64,000 nt of DNA from the NCBI RefSeq assembly GCF_034661175.1, contig NZ_CP141058.1, positions 3,720,001 through 3,784,000 on the forward strand, read 5' to 3'. Both the position numbers and the translations under genes were made by a program. This document shows, piece after piece, positions 35,271 to 43,909 of the stretch. Source of the DNA: Nocardioides renjunii (lineage in GTDB: Bacteria; Actinomycetota; Actinomycetes; Propionibacteriales; Nocardioidaceae). Below the pieces are notes generated by a model that saw only the letters and a list, made by a program, of their open reading frames with translations, ran no database searches and was not told the origin of the DNA. Position 1 is the first letter of the stretch. Every line of letters starts with the position of its first letter.

Positions 35271-38200
35271 TCAGCGGGTGGTGGTGATCGCCACGCCCTC
35301 GATGCGGACCTGCTTGTCCTCGGCCACCACGATCCGGAGGTTCCCGGAGGTCGCTCCGTCGAGGTCGACCGTGCGCAGCTGCTTGGTCCTGCCCTTGCCG
35401 CGCAGCGCGAACGTCTTGACCAGGTCACGGCCGACGAAGACCTCGACCGGGCCGGACGTCCTGCCGGTGCTCACGACGAGGCTCACGCTCGTGGCCCGGC
35501 GCAGCCGGTGCGACAGGGTCGCGCCCTGCTGCCGGGAGCGCGCGTAGTCGCCGCCGAAGGCCTTCGCCGAAGCCACGCGCTTCCAGGCCCCCCGGCTCTT
35601 CAGGGCACCGTCGTCGAGCGGGACGGTGAAGGTGCGCGTGACCGGGGTGGCGTCCACGTTGCCCGCGGCGTCGACGGCGGCGACGGACACGACGTGCGTG
35701 CCCGCGGACGGCTTCTTGACCTTGAGCGTGTCACCGCAGGCGATCGGCGCACCGTCCAGCGTGCACCGGAAGGTGGCCGGCGACTCGGAGGAGACCAGGC
35801 CGAACCGCGCCGTGCGCTTCAGCAGCACCGACCCGTCGGCCGGACCTGAGCCGATCGACGTGCTCGGCGCCGTGGTGTCGCCCGGGCCACCGGTCACGAC
35901 CACCGTGAACGTGCGCTCCACCGGGTCGTTCGACCCGTCGGAGATCGTCACCGTGACGGGATAGGTCCCGGCAGCAGCGGTGACCTTGCCCCGCACCGCC
36001 CAGCGTGCCGTGGCGGGACGGACCCCGTCGGCGGTGGCCTCGACCCGGTCCAGGGTCAGCCCGGTCGGCAGTCCCGACGCGGTGGCGCTGATGCTGTCGG
36101 CGTCCACGGCGCCCGTGGTGGCCGACAGCTCCACGGCCGGGCTCACGCCCTGGCCGTAGGCCGCGGTCGTGGTGGTGGCGCCGGGGCCGTCGACCGACAG
36201 CGAGGGCCGGATCGAGAAGTCGGCGTTGTTGATGTCGAAGAAGTAGTTGCCGACCGCCTCGATCTTGATCCGGGCCTGCGTCGTCCCGTTGTTGGGCCAG
36301 GTGACCGGCGCGCTGCCGTCGTTGGGCGTGCTCTCCACCAGCACCGTCGGGAAGGTCAGCCCGCCGTCGGTCGACAGGCTGATCCGGACGTCGGGTGCCA
36401 TCGTCGGCGCGTTCGTGCCCGCCACCGTCCAGGTCACGGTCTCGGTGCGACCGGCGACCGCGGCTCCGGGCGTGTTCTTGGAGTTCACCAGGAACGGGCC
36501 GGCGGCCTTGTCGAGGGTGAGCTTGACGTCGTCGTAGGCGTATCCGCCCGCCTCGGGGTCGAGGTCGCGAGCGGTGAAGCGGAAGTTGAGCGACGGCTCG
36601 GTGTTGCCGGCCGCTGCCGACCCGACGTACGCCGCCGTGGGCAGCCACTCGGCGAAGCACTCCACCACGGGCACCGGCACGTTGCTCGCACCGCCGGTCG
36701 CCGGCGGCGCCGGCATCGGCGGGCACTCACCGCTGACGTTCGTGTTGTTGGCCGCGATCTGCGCCATGTCCGGGAAGGTGCGGCTGGGGTTGCCGTCCGC
36801 GATGTTCTCCCCGGGCGACTCGATCTCGAGCGTGCCGGCCGGCGTCACCGGGGCGTACGCACCGAAGATGCGGAACAGCGGGCCGTCCGCCTTGGCCTGG
36901 CTGCCGAGGCGTACGCCGGTCGCGCCGCCCCTGTCGTTCTGCTCCCAGATGTGGACCAGGGCGTCGCCGTCGGGGTCGGTGGCCGAGCCGGTCAGCGTGA
37001 ACGGCGTCCGGATCGGGATGGTCCTGTCCGCCGGCGCCGTGGCGACGGGTGCCCGGTTGGCCGTGGTCGTGACCTGCCAGCCGGCGTTGTCGATGGGGCC
37101 GCCCTTGGCGGTCTCGCCGACGAAGCCCGAGGCGTCGCCGCTGGCGACGGCCACCGAGAGCTGCGGCTGGTTGACGCCGGCGAGGCCGGGGCCGTTGAAG
37201 GTCACCTGGAAGCCGGCGTCGGTGAGGTCGCCGGACCCGCCGAACGCGGCCACCGTGACGGTGCCGGCACCGGTGACGGCCTCGATGGCCGCGTCGATGG
37301 CGGCCGTGGTCCAGGTCGTGCCCCGGACGATGGGCGCGGTGGTCTGGCCGTTGAAGGTGAGAATGATCGACTCGCCGTCCGTGTCGAAGCCGCGCAGCGA
37401 CACGGTCTGCACCTCGTTGATGGCGGGGCGCGGAGTGAGGACGTAGGTGGTGAGGTCGGTGACGCTGCGCTGCGAGAAGTACGGGTCGGTGTGCGGCTGG
37501 AGGTTGTCCTGCTGGCAGATGCCGGCGTAGGCCATCACCGAGGTGCCCGAGCCGGGCTCCCACGGCGAGCCGTTGCGGTTGCCGCCGCAGTTGTACTCGG
37601 TCCCGTTGAAGGTGTGCGGACCACCGAACTGGTGCCCGAGCTCGTGTGCGACGTAGTCGATGGCGAAGAAGTCGCCCTCGGGCGTCGGCAACCCGGTGCA
37701 GCCGGCCGCCTTGCGGTCGCCACCGACGACGGCCAGGCCGGCGATGCCGCCGCCGTTGACGCCGAGGGCGACGTGGCCGACGTCGAAGCTGGACGCCCCG
37801 ACGAGCTGGCCGAGCACGATGCGGTTGCGGCTCAGGGTGGAGCTGCCGCAGCTGGTGAGCTGGGCGGGGGTGAAGCACGCGGCCGCGCCGCACGGCCCGT
37901 TGGGCTCGGTCGCCTCGGCGGCCGTGTCCAGGTTGAGGGCGTCGGACTCGTCGATCAGCAGCATCCGGATCGCCAGGTCGTCGTTGTAGATGTGGTTGAC
38001 CCGGTTCATCAGGGTCACCTTCTCGCTCAGCACGTTGGCGGTGCCGAAGTACGTCGCGTACGACGGGTCGTTGAGGAGGGCGAGGCGGTAGGTCCGGAGG
38101 CTCACCGCGGTGCCGGGCGCCTCGCCGGCGGCCTGCTGCTGGGTGAGGTCCTGGTGGAGGTCGTGATCGAGCTCGGGCTCGACGAGGCCGCGCTGCGGCG

Positions 38201-38786
38201 CCGGGACGTCGCTGCCGCGGTAGGAGACGTAGAGGCTCTGGTCGCCGTTGTAGGCCGGGTCGACGTACCAGGCGGCCTTCTCACCGGCTCCGCGCACCGA
38301 GGCGTGGAAGCCCGTGCGGGTCAGGTCGAGGCGGATGGACGCGGTGGGGTCCTCGACCCCGCGACCGGCGTACGTCCGGAGCTCGGGGTGCGCGGCGGCG
38401 AGGCCATCCTGCATGACGGGCGACTCGGTGACGGCGAACTCCACGAGCTCGCCGGTCGGCGCCGGGACACGCACCACGACCGGGTCGGCGGAGGCGTCCT
38501 CGGCGGGCGCCTGCTCGAGCCGCTGCGCGATCGCGGGGCGGTCGAGGGTGTAGGCCTCGTAGGCACGCGGCTGGACGCGGGCGTCGTTGCCGCCCTTCGC
38601 GCCGCGCTGCTGCTCGTTGGTGGAGGTCCAGTAGTCGTCCCCGGCTGCCGACTGCGCGGCTGGCGACGAGGTGGCCGGGGCGGTGAACGCCTGGAGGCCG
38701 GTGGCCGTCAGGACGACGGCGAGAGAGGTGGCGGCGATGGCGGCGGCTCTGCGCTGCGCCCGCCGGAGGGCGCGAGGGTAGGACAA
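35271..38786 (-). CDS. secreted M12B (reprolysin-like) metalloprotease, paralogue 2
   Basis: 1171-aa paralogue of the following gene. TTG start at 38786 with GGGAG upstream; signal peptide about residues 15-40. Zinc motif HELGHQFGGPHTF (His381, His385, His391) and Met-turn candidate TSVMAYAGICQ. Compared with paralogue 1 it has an extra putative Ig-like (cadherin-type) module before the C-terminal domain (TLSHRLRRATSVSLVV, FVGRDLVKTFALRGK). Both copies keep all catalytic residues, so a tandem duplication with retained function is the simplest reading. Confidence 0.9.
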   Translation of the reverse strand: MSYPRALRRAQRRAAAIAATSLAVVLTATGLQAFTAPATSSPAAQSAAGDDYWTSTNEQQRGAKGGNDARVQPRAYEAYTLDRPAIAQRLEQAPAEDASADPVVVRVPAPTGELVEFAVTESPVMQDGLAAAHPELRTYAGRGVEDPTASIRLDLTRTGFHASVRGAGEKAAWYVDPAYNGDQSLYVSYRGSDVPAPQRGLVEPELDHDLHQDLTQQQAAGEAPGTAVSLRTYRLALLNDPSYATYFGTANVLSEKVTLMNRVNHIYNDDLAIRMLLIDESDALNLDTAAEATEPNGPCGAAACFTPAQLTSCGSSTLSRNRIVLGQLVGASSFDVGHVALGVNGGGIAGLAVVGGDRKAAGCTGLPTPEGDFFAIDYVAHELGHQFGGPHTFNGTEYNCGGNRNGSPWEPGSGTSVMAYAGICQQDNLQPHTDPYFSQRSVTDLTTYVLTPRPAINEVQTVSLRGFDTDGESIILTFNGQTTAPIVRGTTWTTAAIDAAIEAVTGAGTVTVAAFGGSGDLTDAGFQVTFNGPGLAGVNQPQLSVAVASGDASGFVGETAKGGPIDNAGWQVTTTANRAPVATAPADRTIPIRTPFTLTGSATDPDGDALVHIWEQNDRGGATGVRLGSQAKADGPLFRIFGAYAPVTPAGTLEIESPGENIADGNPSRTFPDMAQIAANNTNVSGECPPMPAPPATGGASNVPVPVVECFAEWLPTAAYVGSAAAGNTEPSLNFRFTARDLDPEAGGYAYDDVKLTLDKAAGPFLVNSKNTPGAAVAGRTETVTWTVAGTNAPTMAPDVRISLSTDGGLTFPTVLVESTPNDGSAPVTWPNNGTTQARIKIEAVGNYFFDINNADFSIRPSLSVDGPGATTTTAAYGQGVSPAVELSATTGAVDADSISATASGLPTGLTLDRVEATADGVRPATARWAVRGKVTAAAGTYPVTVTISDGSNDPVERTFTVVVTGGPGDTTAPSTSIGSGPADGSVLLKRTARFGLVSSESPATFRCTLDGAPIACGDTLKVKKPSAGTHVVSVAAVDAAGNVDATPVTRTFTVPLDDGALKSRGAWKRVASAKAFGGDYARSRQQGATLSHRLRRATSVSLVVSTGRTSGPVEVFVGRDLVKTFALRGKGRTKQLRTVDLDGATSGNLRIVVAEDKQVRIEGVAITTTR

Positions 38787-38916
38787 GGACTGCTCCCGAG
38801 AGGGTCGAAGGGTGGCTCCAGCCCCTGTGACCGCTGGTGACAGTGGGATGGAAGCGTCAACCTAGATCCGCTCGCCCGGATTGGGAAGACGTCCACGTCC
38901 CATCGGGTGGGCCCCG

Positions 38917-40275
38917 TCAGGCAGCCGGTGAGGCAGCCGTGCGGCGCAGGGTCGGTGCGAGCACGACCAGGCCCAGGAGCGGGAGGACCGCGAGCACGAG
39001 GAGCGCGCCGGGCATGCCGAGCGGACCGCTCAGCCCGGCGACCACGGCGGAGCCGATGCTGCCACCGATGAGGAAGAGCAGCGTCGAGACGCCGAGCGCG
39101 ACGCCCCGTACGTCCTCGTGCACGGCGTCCCCCACGACGGCGCTCAGCGCGGGCTGGCCGAGGCCGAAGGCGAAGGTGACCAGCACGATGCCGACGACGA
39201 GGACGGTCGCGCTGGCCCAGAACGCGCCAGCGGTCGCCACCAGCAGCGCGCCCGAGGCGACGAGGCCGGCGATCGCGAGCGAGCGGCTCGGCCCGATCCT
39301 GGCGAGCATCGGCCCCGTCACCTGCGGCACCAGCAGCGCGACGGCGGCGCTCGGCACCATGGCCAGACCGACCTGCCACGCCTCCCAGCCCTCGGCGAGC
39401 AGCACGGCGGGCAGCGCGATCAGCATGGCGAACCACGAGGCGGGCACGGCGGAGGCCGCGATCGCGCTTCGCACGACGGTCGCGTTGCGGATCACCTCGA
39501 CCGGCAGGAAGCCGTCGGGGCGTCGTCGTACGCTCGCGCGCACCGCGGGCACGCCGAGCACCAGCAGGACGGCGCCGAGGGCCGCGACGACCAGCCCGCC
39601 TGACGGGGACTGCACGAGCAGGACCATGCCGGCGGAGGTCAGCGCGACGAGCACGGCGCCCACCACGTCGAGGCGGGCACCGCTGCCTCCGGTCGGCAGC
39701 GCGCGCCACAGCAGCGGCACCACGAGGGCGCCGAGGATGGGCAGCGCCATCACGGCGCGCCAGCCGAAGGCCGCCTCGACGACACCGCCGATGAGCGGAC
39801 CGAGGCAGCTCACGGCGGCCGCCACGCCGGCGAGCCGGCCGAAGGCGAGGCCACGCACCTCACCGCTGTAGCGCGCGGAGAGGATCGTCACGCCGAGCGT
39901 CGGTACGGCGGCGGCGCCGGCCCCCTGCAGCATCCGCGCGCCCAGCAGCACCTCGAAGGTGGGCGCGAGCGAGGCGACGAGCGCGCCGACCGACATCAGC
40001 ACGAGGCCGGCGAGGAGGGGGCCGCGGACGCCGACGAGGTCGGAGATCCGGCCGTAGAGCGCCGTCGTCACCGCGAGCATCAGCACGTAGAGGCTGATCG
40101 CCCAGGCGGCCAGGCCGGCGCTGACGCCGAGGTCCTCGCCGATCAGGGCGAGGGCGACCGCGGCGCTCGAGGAGCCCATGCCGGCGAGCCCGAACAGCAG
40201 CCCCAGCAGCATCGAGACGCGGCGGGAGTCGTCAGCCTGGTCGGTCGCAGGGTCGGTCTCGGTGGCGGAGGTCAT
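38917..40275 (-). CDS. MFS transporter
   Basis: 452-aa membrane protein with about 14 hydrophobic helices. Motif A appears as GRISDLVGVRGPL and the motif C region as VSCLGPLIGGVVEAAFGWR. This fits drug:H+ antiporters of the DHA2-like branch. No regulator is adjacent. Start: ATG 40275; a TTG directly before it is possible. The terminator of the upstream Tat-protein gene overlaps its leader. Substrate unknown. Confidence 0.85.
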   Translation of the reverse strand: MTSATETDPATDQADDSRRVSMLLGLLFGLAGMGSSSAAVALALIGEDLGVSAGLAAWAISLYVLMLAVTTALYGRISDLVGVRGPLLAGLVLMSVGALVASLAPTFEVLLGARMLQGAGAAAVPTLGVTILSARYSGEVRGLAFGRLAGVAAAVSCLGPLIGGVVEAAFGWRAVMALPILGALVVPLLWRALPTGGSGARLDVVGAVLVALTSAGMVLLVQSPSGGLVVAALGAVLLVLGVPAVRASVRRRPDGFLPVEVIRNATVVRSAIAASAVPASWFAMLIALPAVLLAEGWEAWQVGLAMVPSAAVALLVPQVTGPMLARIGPSRSLAIAGLVASGALLVATAGAFWASATVLVVGIVLVTFAFGLGQPALSAVVGDAVHEDVRGVALGVSTLLFLIGGSIGSAVVAGLSGPLGMPGALLVLAVLPLLGLVVLAPTLRRTAASPAA

Positions 40276-40284
40276 CAAGGAGCG

Positions 40285-40309
40285 ACAACCGCCGGTGGGG
40301 TCCGGTTGT
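40285..40309 (-). terminator. hairpin after Tat-exported paralogue A
   Basis: ACAACCG and CGGTTGT form a 7-bp stem with an 11-nt loop, 24 bp downstream of the stop at 40334 and immediately before the MFS start. Confidence 0.5.
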
Positions 40310-40333
40310 TCCCGGGGGGCCCTCAGGCGGGGA

Positions 40334-41122
40334 TCAGCAGGGCTTGTAGTCGAACGTCAGGTCACTGAGGAAGATGCCCTGGTTCGTGTCGACGCCGCTG
40401 GAGAACTGGTTGGCCCAGTTCCAGTAGGTGATCGTGAAGGTCGAGATCGGGCCGGCGTAGCGGACGCGGATGTTGCCGGCAGTGCTCGAGACGTCGTTGA
40501 GCGCGTTGTTGGGCGACGTGTTGTAGTAGCGCTGCGTACCGTTCGGACCGTTGTTGTCGGACGTGATGGCCGACCCACGCGACTGCTCGACGTAGCCGGG
40601 CGTCAGCTCCAGGACGTCGTCGAAGTCGCCCGAGTTGGAGTCGACGTCCGTGACCGTGAAGGTCAGGTTGCTGACAGCCCGAGAGAACGAGAACGTGTAG
40701 GAACCACGGTCGTTGCGGCCCTGGGGGCTCGCGGACGTCGTCGACTGGACCAACGTCAGGGCCGAGGTACCCAGCCCACCAGCTGCGGAGACAACCTGCA
40801 GCGCGTTGCCGAAGGCGGTCTCGTTGCCGGGCTTCATGTTGCCGGCGTACGACGTCGACAGGCTGAGCGTCAGAGTGGGCACCGGGCCAGTGAGGTCAGG
40901 GTCGAAGGTCGCGGACCCGCTGCGACGGTCCGTCGCCCGTGTCCACGTCGTGTTGGCGCTGTCCCAGTCCAGGACCTGGTTCGTCCGAGGGTCGCACGGC
41001 GACGCGGCGAAGGCGGGCGCGGTCGTCGCAACAGCGACCACGGGAACCGTCCAGGCCGCACTGCGCACGATGGTGCGGCGAGAGGGGCGAACCCCTTCGA
41101 GCAAGCTGTTGTCGTTCGACAT
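40334..41122 (-). CDS. Tat-exported protein of unknown function, paralogue A
   Basis: 262-aa protein. The N-terminus has a twin-arginine signal (PSRRTIVRSAAWTVPVVAVATTAPAFAAS, split here by the cleavage site after AFA). The mature domain is Thr/Ser-rich and beta-predicted, with YTFSFSRAVSNLTFTVTDVDS and FTITYWNWANQ. Only two cysteines remain after cleavage: one at the mature N-terminus (SPC) and one as the last residue (YKPC). Paralogue B shares this layout. No known domain recognised; a folded, secreted beta-sandwich is likely. Confidence 0.75.
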   Translation of the reverse strand: MSNDNSLLEGVRPSRRTIVRSAAWTVPVVAVATTAPAFAASPCDPRTNQVLDWDSANTTWTRATDRRSGSATFDPDLTGPVPTLTLSLSTSYAGNMKPGNETAFGNALQVVSAAGGLGTSALTLVQSTTSASPQGRNDRGSYTFSFSRAVSNLTFTVTDVDSNSGDFDDVLELTPGYVEQSRGSAITSDNNGPNGTQRYYNTSPNNALNDVSSTAGNIRVRYAGPISTFTITYWNWANQFSSGVDTNQGIFLSDLTFDYKPC

Positions 41123-41195
41123 GTGACGCGATCCCCCGGTGACTTCTGCGACCCCCACGGTCGCTCGATGTCACGACGGTAGGTCGCGGCCAGTT

Positions 41196-41210
41196 ACGGG
41201 ACAGTAACGA
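41196..41210 (-). promoter_or_regulatory. element shared by the two Tat-paralogue promoters (copy A)
   Basis: ACGGGACAGTAACGA, 74-88 bp upstream of paralogue A. It matches 13 of 15 bases of ACGCGACGGTAACGA at 42172-42186, 68-82 bp upstream of paralogue B. On the minus strand copy A is part of the inverted repeat GTTAC-6-GTAAC. The similar distance and orientation suggest a common regulator or sigma-factor site. Confidence 0.45.
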
Positions 41211-41250
41211 GAAATACCCGTCACCGACCCGGCTGGACCACGGATTCCAC

Positions 41251-41267
41251 CGTGCCGCGTCGGCACG
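41251..41267 (-). terminator. hairpin after Tat-exported paralogue B
   Basis: CGTGCCG and CGGCACG form a perfect 7-bp stem with a CGT loop, 9 bp beyond the stop at 41277. It would separate paralogue B from paralogue A transcripts. Confidence 0.55.
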
Positions 41268-41276
41268 TGCGCCTGA

Positions 41277-42104
41277 TCAGCAGCCGATCGCCGTGAAGTT
41301 CAGGTCCCCGAGGAAGACGCGGTGGTACTGCGTCCCGCCAGAATTGTTCCAGTAGGTGATCGTGACGGTCTTCACGTCTGCTGCGCCAGTCGTCGTCGTC
41401 GGGAAGTTGACCTGCACCTGCGCTCCTCCGGCGTTCTCACCCACGTTGCTGTCTCCGGCCCGCAGCCACGGATCGCCATTGACACCGTTGCCCGTGACCC
41501 CGTCCTTGACGTTGGCGAAGCCGACGATCGCTCCGGTGCCCGTGCGAGCAAGCACCTCGACCCGATCCGAGTAGGCCGGGTTGGTGATCGTGTCGATGTC
41601 GGTGACGTAGAAGCTGAGGCCCCGCACCGGTCGGGAGAACGTGATGGTGACCTCTTGCCGATTCCCACGACCGGGCGTGCTCGCCGCGTGGTAGAGCATC
41701 ACGCCGCGCTCGCCCTGACGGCCGCCGAGGCTGGTGACCACCGGGTCCTGAGTGGTCCCCGTGCCAGTGTTCGCCGGCACCGTGAGGTTGCGCGTCTGGT
41801 CGGGGCGGTTGTTGCTCGTGGTCGTGTTGTTGACGACGTCGTTGCTGTAGCTGACGCTGGCGAACGAGACCGTCACAGCCGAGGAGTCCAGCGACGACAC
41901 AGTCGCGGACGAGGCACGGAAGCTCGTGCGCGAGTACGGCGTCGTACCCCAGTTGAGCTGGTACGTGTACCGGTCGGAGCAGGGCGACGCGGCGAAGGCG
42001 GGAGCGGTCGCCGCCATCGTGACCACGGGCACGCTCCATGCAGCGCCGCGGACGAGGGCGCGCCGCGACGTGCTCAGGGTGGGCGTGGTTCCGGTATCGG
42101 CCAC
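41277..42104 (-). CDS. Tat-exported protein of unknown function, paralogue B
   Basis: 275-aa paralogue of the preceding gene. Signal TSRRALVRGAAWSVPVVTMAATAPAFA contains the twin arginines. The mature domain repeats the family pattern EVTITFSRPVRGLSFYVTDIDT and VTITYWNNSGG, and again has just two cysteines, at the mature N-terminus (SPC) and the very C-terminus (IGC). Start: GTG 42104 with GAGGA 8 nt upstream; an upstream TTG at 42125 is less likely. Function unknown. Confidence 0.75.
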   Translation of the reverse strand: MADTGTTPTLSTSRRALVRGAAWSVPVVTMAATAPAFAASPCSDRYTYQLNWGTTPYSRTSFRASSATVSSLDSSAVTVSFASVSYSNDVVNNTTTSNNRPDQTRNLTVPANTGTGTTQDPVVTSLGGRQGERGVMLYHAASTPGRGNRQEVTITFSRPVRGLSFYVTDIDTITNPAYSDRVEVLARTGTGAIVGFANVKDGVTGNGVNGDPWLRAGDSNVGENAGGAQVQVNFPTTTTGAADVKTVTITYWNNSGGTQYHRVFLGDLNFTAIGC

Positions 42105-42171
42105 GGGAGTCGTCCTCAATTCCAAGGTTCGTCGAAGGTCGTTCGTAAGGAACGTTAAGCGGTCGTCATGA

Positions 42172-42186
42172 ACGCGACGGTAACGA
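42172..42186 (-). promoter_or_regulatory. element shared by the two Tat-paralogue promoters (copy B)
   Basis: ACGCGACGGTAACGA, the counterpart of 41196-41210, lies 68-82 bp before the GTG of paralogue B. The rest of the 42105-42340 gap shows no gene; its right end holds the TAGCCT box of the DUF1707 gene. Confidence 0.45.
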
Positions 42187-42340
42187 TCGTGGGCGGCGAT
42201 GGTGACGAAACTGCGGGTCGCCCTGTGTTCCGCCCCTCACTTCGGTGCAGGACGCGGAACGGATTGGTCCCGAGCGAGAAACTTCCCGGGCCCTCTCCAA
42301 GCGCCTGCGGGCGACCGTGACGACGACCTAGCCTTGCGCC

Positions 42341-42820
42341 ATGACGACGTCCCACGGCGCCGCACCGGCCCCCGGTCCCGGTGACGAGGACCTCCAGAGC
42401 ACGGACGCGGCTCGGGTCGAGGCCGTGCGCGATGCGCGACTCGCGTCGGACGCCGAGCGCGAGCTGGTGTGCGAGGTGCTCAACGGGGCCTTCGGCGAGG
42501 GCCGGCTCACCGCGGCCGAGCTGGACGACCGGACGTCCCGTGCGTTGGCGGCGCGCACACACGGTGACCTCGACGACGTGCTGGTCGGCCTGGCCGGACC
42601 GGGCGCGGCGATGCCGTGGGCGACCCGGCCCGAGCGCGGCATCCTCCCCCGCCTGATGTTCTGGGTGGTCGGGATCCTCACGTCACCCTTCGTGTTCGTC
42701 GGCTCGATGTTCCTGCTGTTCGGCTCCGACGGGGGCGACCGCATCTTCGGCATCGTGCTGATGGCGCTCTTCCTGCCCGGGCTCATCGCCCTCTACCGGT
42801 GGGCACACCCGCAGCGCTGA
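42341..42820 (+). CDS. DUF1707 (SHOCT-like) membrane protein
   Basis: 159-aa protein. Residues about 33-88 form the DUF1707 domain: LASDAERELVCEVLNGAFGEGRLTAAELDDRTSRALAARTHGDL (given in parts). Two transmembrane helices follow (about 105-128 and 134-152). The domain is common in actinobacterial membrane proteins; function unknown. TAGCCT lies 6 nt before the ATG, so it is probably leaderless. Convergent with the acyltransferase gene, 3 bp between stops. Confidence 0.88.
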   Translation: MTTSHGAAPAPGPGDEDLQSTDAARVEAVRDARLASDAERELVCEVLNGAFGEGRLTAAELDDRTSRALAARTHGDLDDVLVGLAGPGAAMPWATRPERGILPRLMFWVVGILTSPFVFVGSMFLLFGSDGGDRIFGIVLMALFLPGLIALYRWAHPQR

Positions 42821-42823
42821 CGC

Positions 42824-43870
42824 TCACGCCACGGCGCGATGGAGGCGCCGGGGCAGGCCGAAGAGCCACGTCCACCCGAGGCGTTCAGCGCCGACGGCGA
42901 GGACGACCGGCACGACCACACCCAGCGTCGTCCCGGCCACGAGGTGCACCCACGGGTCGGCGACCCCGAGCTGCACCAGCACGATGCGGGTGCCCGACGC
43001 GACGACGATGTGCGCGAGGAAGATCTCCAGCGACCTGCGCCCAACGAGTGCGACGGGTCCGGCGACCGGCGTGCGGGCGAGCAGGGCCGCGACGGCCAGG
43101 GTCGCGACCGTCCCGGCGCCGCACCCCAGCACGCCGAGCAGGATCGAGTCGACCGTGCGCGAGCCGCCGCCGGTCGTCGGAGTGGTGGGAACGGACGCGA
43201 GTCCGACCCACAGCCAGACGGTGGTGCCGACCACCGCCCCAGCCACGACGACGCCGCGCCGACGCGCGAGCGCGGCGTGCCCGGACTGCGTGACGACGCA
43301 GCCGATGAGGAACGGGAACAGCAGCGCCCAACCGCGGGTGAAGGCGTACAACGGGTCGAAGCCCCACACGGCCACCGCCAGCAGCCCGGCGAGGCCCAGC
43401 ACGACGGCGGCCCTCGCCCGGCTCCGCCAGGGCTGCGTGGTCGCCGCGACGACGGTGACGCCGATGAGCCAGGGCAGGAACCAGAGCTGTCCCTCCGGTA
43501 TCCACGCACGCGCGACGTCGCCCACGGTGACCGGCGTGTTGGCGACGGATGACGCGGCGACCCGGACCGTCCCCTGGATGACGGTCCACAGGAGGTACAG
43601 CCAGACGAACAGCGTCACCCGCCGGGTGAGCATCTGCCGCGTTCCGTCCCGCTCGACCGCACGCTTCACGAACAGGCCGGAGAGGTAGGCGAACGTGGCG
43701 AGGTGGAACAGGTAGAGCAGTCGGTCGATCCCGAGCGCGGTCTCGAGCGGCAGCAGCGAGGCCGAGGCCAGGCCCCTCTCGACGTGGCCGAGCACGATCG
43801 CGACGATGGCGACACCGCGGGCCACGTCGACGGACTGGTCGCGGGCGCTCGTCGGGGCCACGGATTCCAC
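42824..43870 (-). CDS. acyltransferase-3 family membrane protein
   Basis: 348-aa integral membrane protein with about ten helices. The N-terminal DVARGVAIVAIVLGHV contains the conserved His of acyltransferase-3 enzymes, and FHLATFAYLSGLFVKR matches the second motif. These enzymes O-acetylate or O-acylate glycans and lipids on the cell surface. Its place at the edge of the glycan region fits modification of that glycan. GTG start, CATAGT 8 nt upstream. Confidence 0.85.
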   Translation of the reverse strand: MESVAPTSARDQSVDVARGVAIVAIVLGHVERGLASASLLPLETALGIDRLLYLFHLATFAYLSGLFVKRAVERDGTRQMLTRRVTLFVWLYLLWTVIQGTVRVAASSVANTPVTVGDVARAWIPEGQLWFLPWLIGVTVVAATTQPWRSRARAAVVLGLAGLLAVAVWGFDPLYAFTRGWALLFPFLIGCVVTQSGHAALARRRGVVVAGAVVGTTVWLWVGLASVPTTPTTGGGSRTVDSILLGVLGCGAGTVATLAVAALLARTPVAGPVALVGRRSLEIFLAHIVVASGTRIVLVQLGVADPWVHLVAGTTLGVVVPVVLAVGAERLGWTWLFGLPRRLHRAVA

Positions 43871-43909
43871 GGGGCACCACTATGGAGCACGGACCGTACG
43901 ATGCGGGCC

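Noticed and set aside
32287..38840. Long plus-strand frames (962 and 629 codons) across the M12B genes
   Set aside because: Antisense shadows; the minus-strand frames hold signal peptides and intact zinc motifs.
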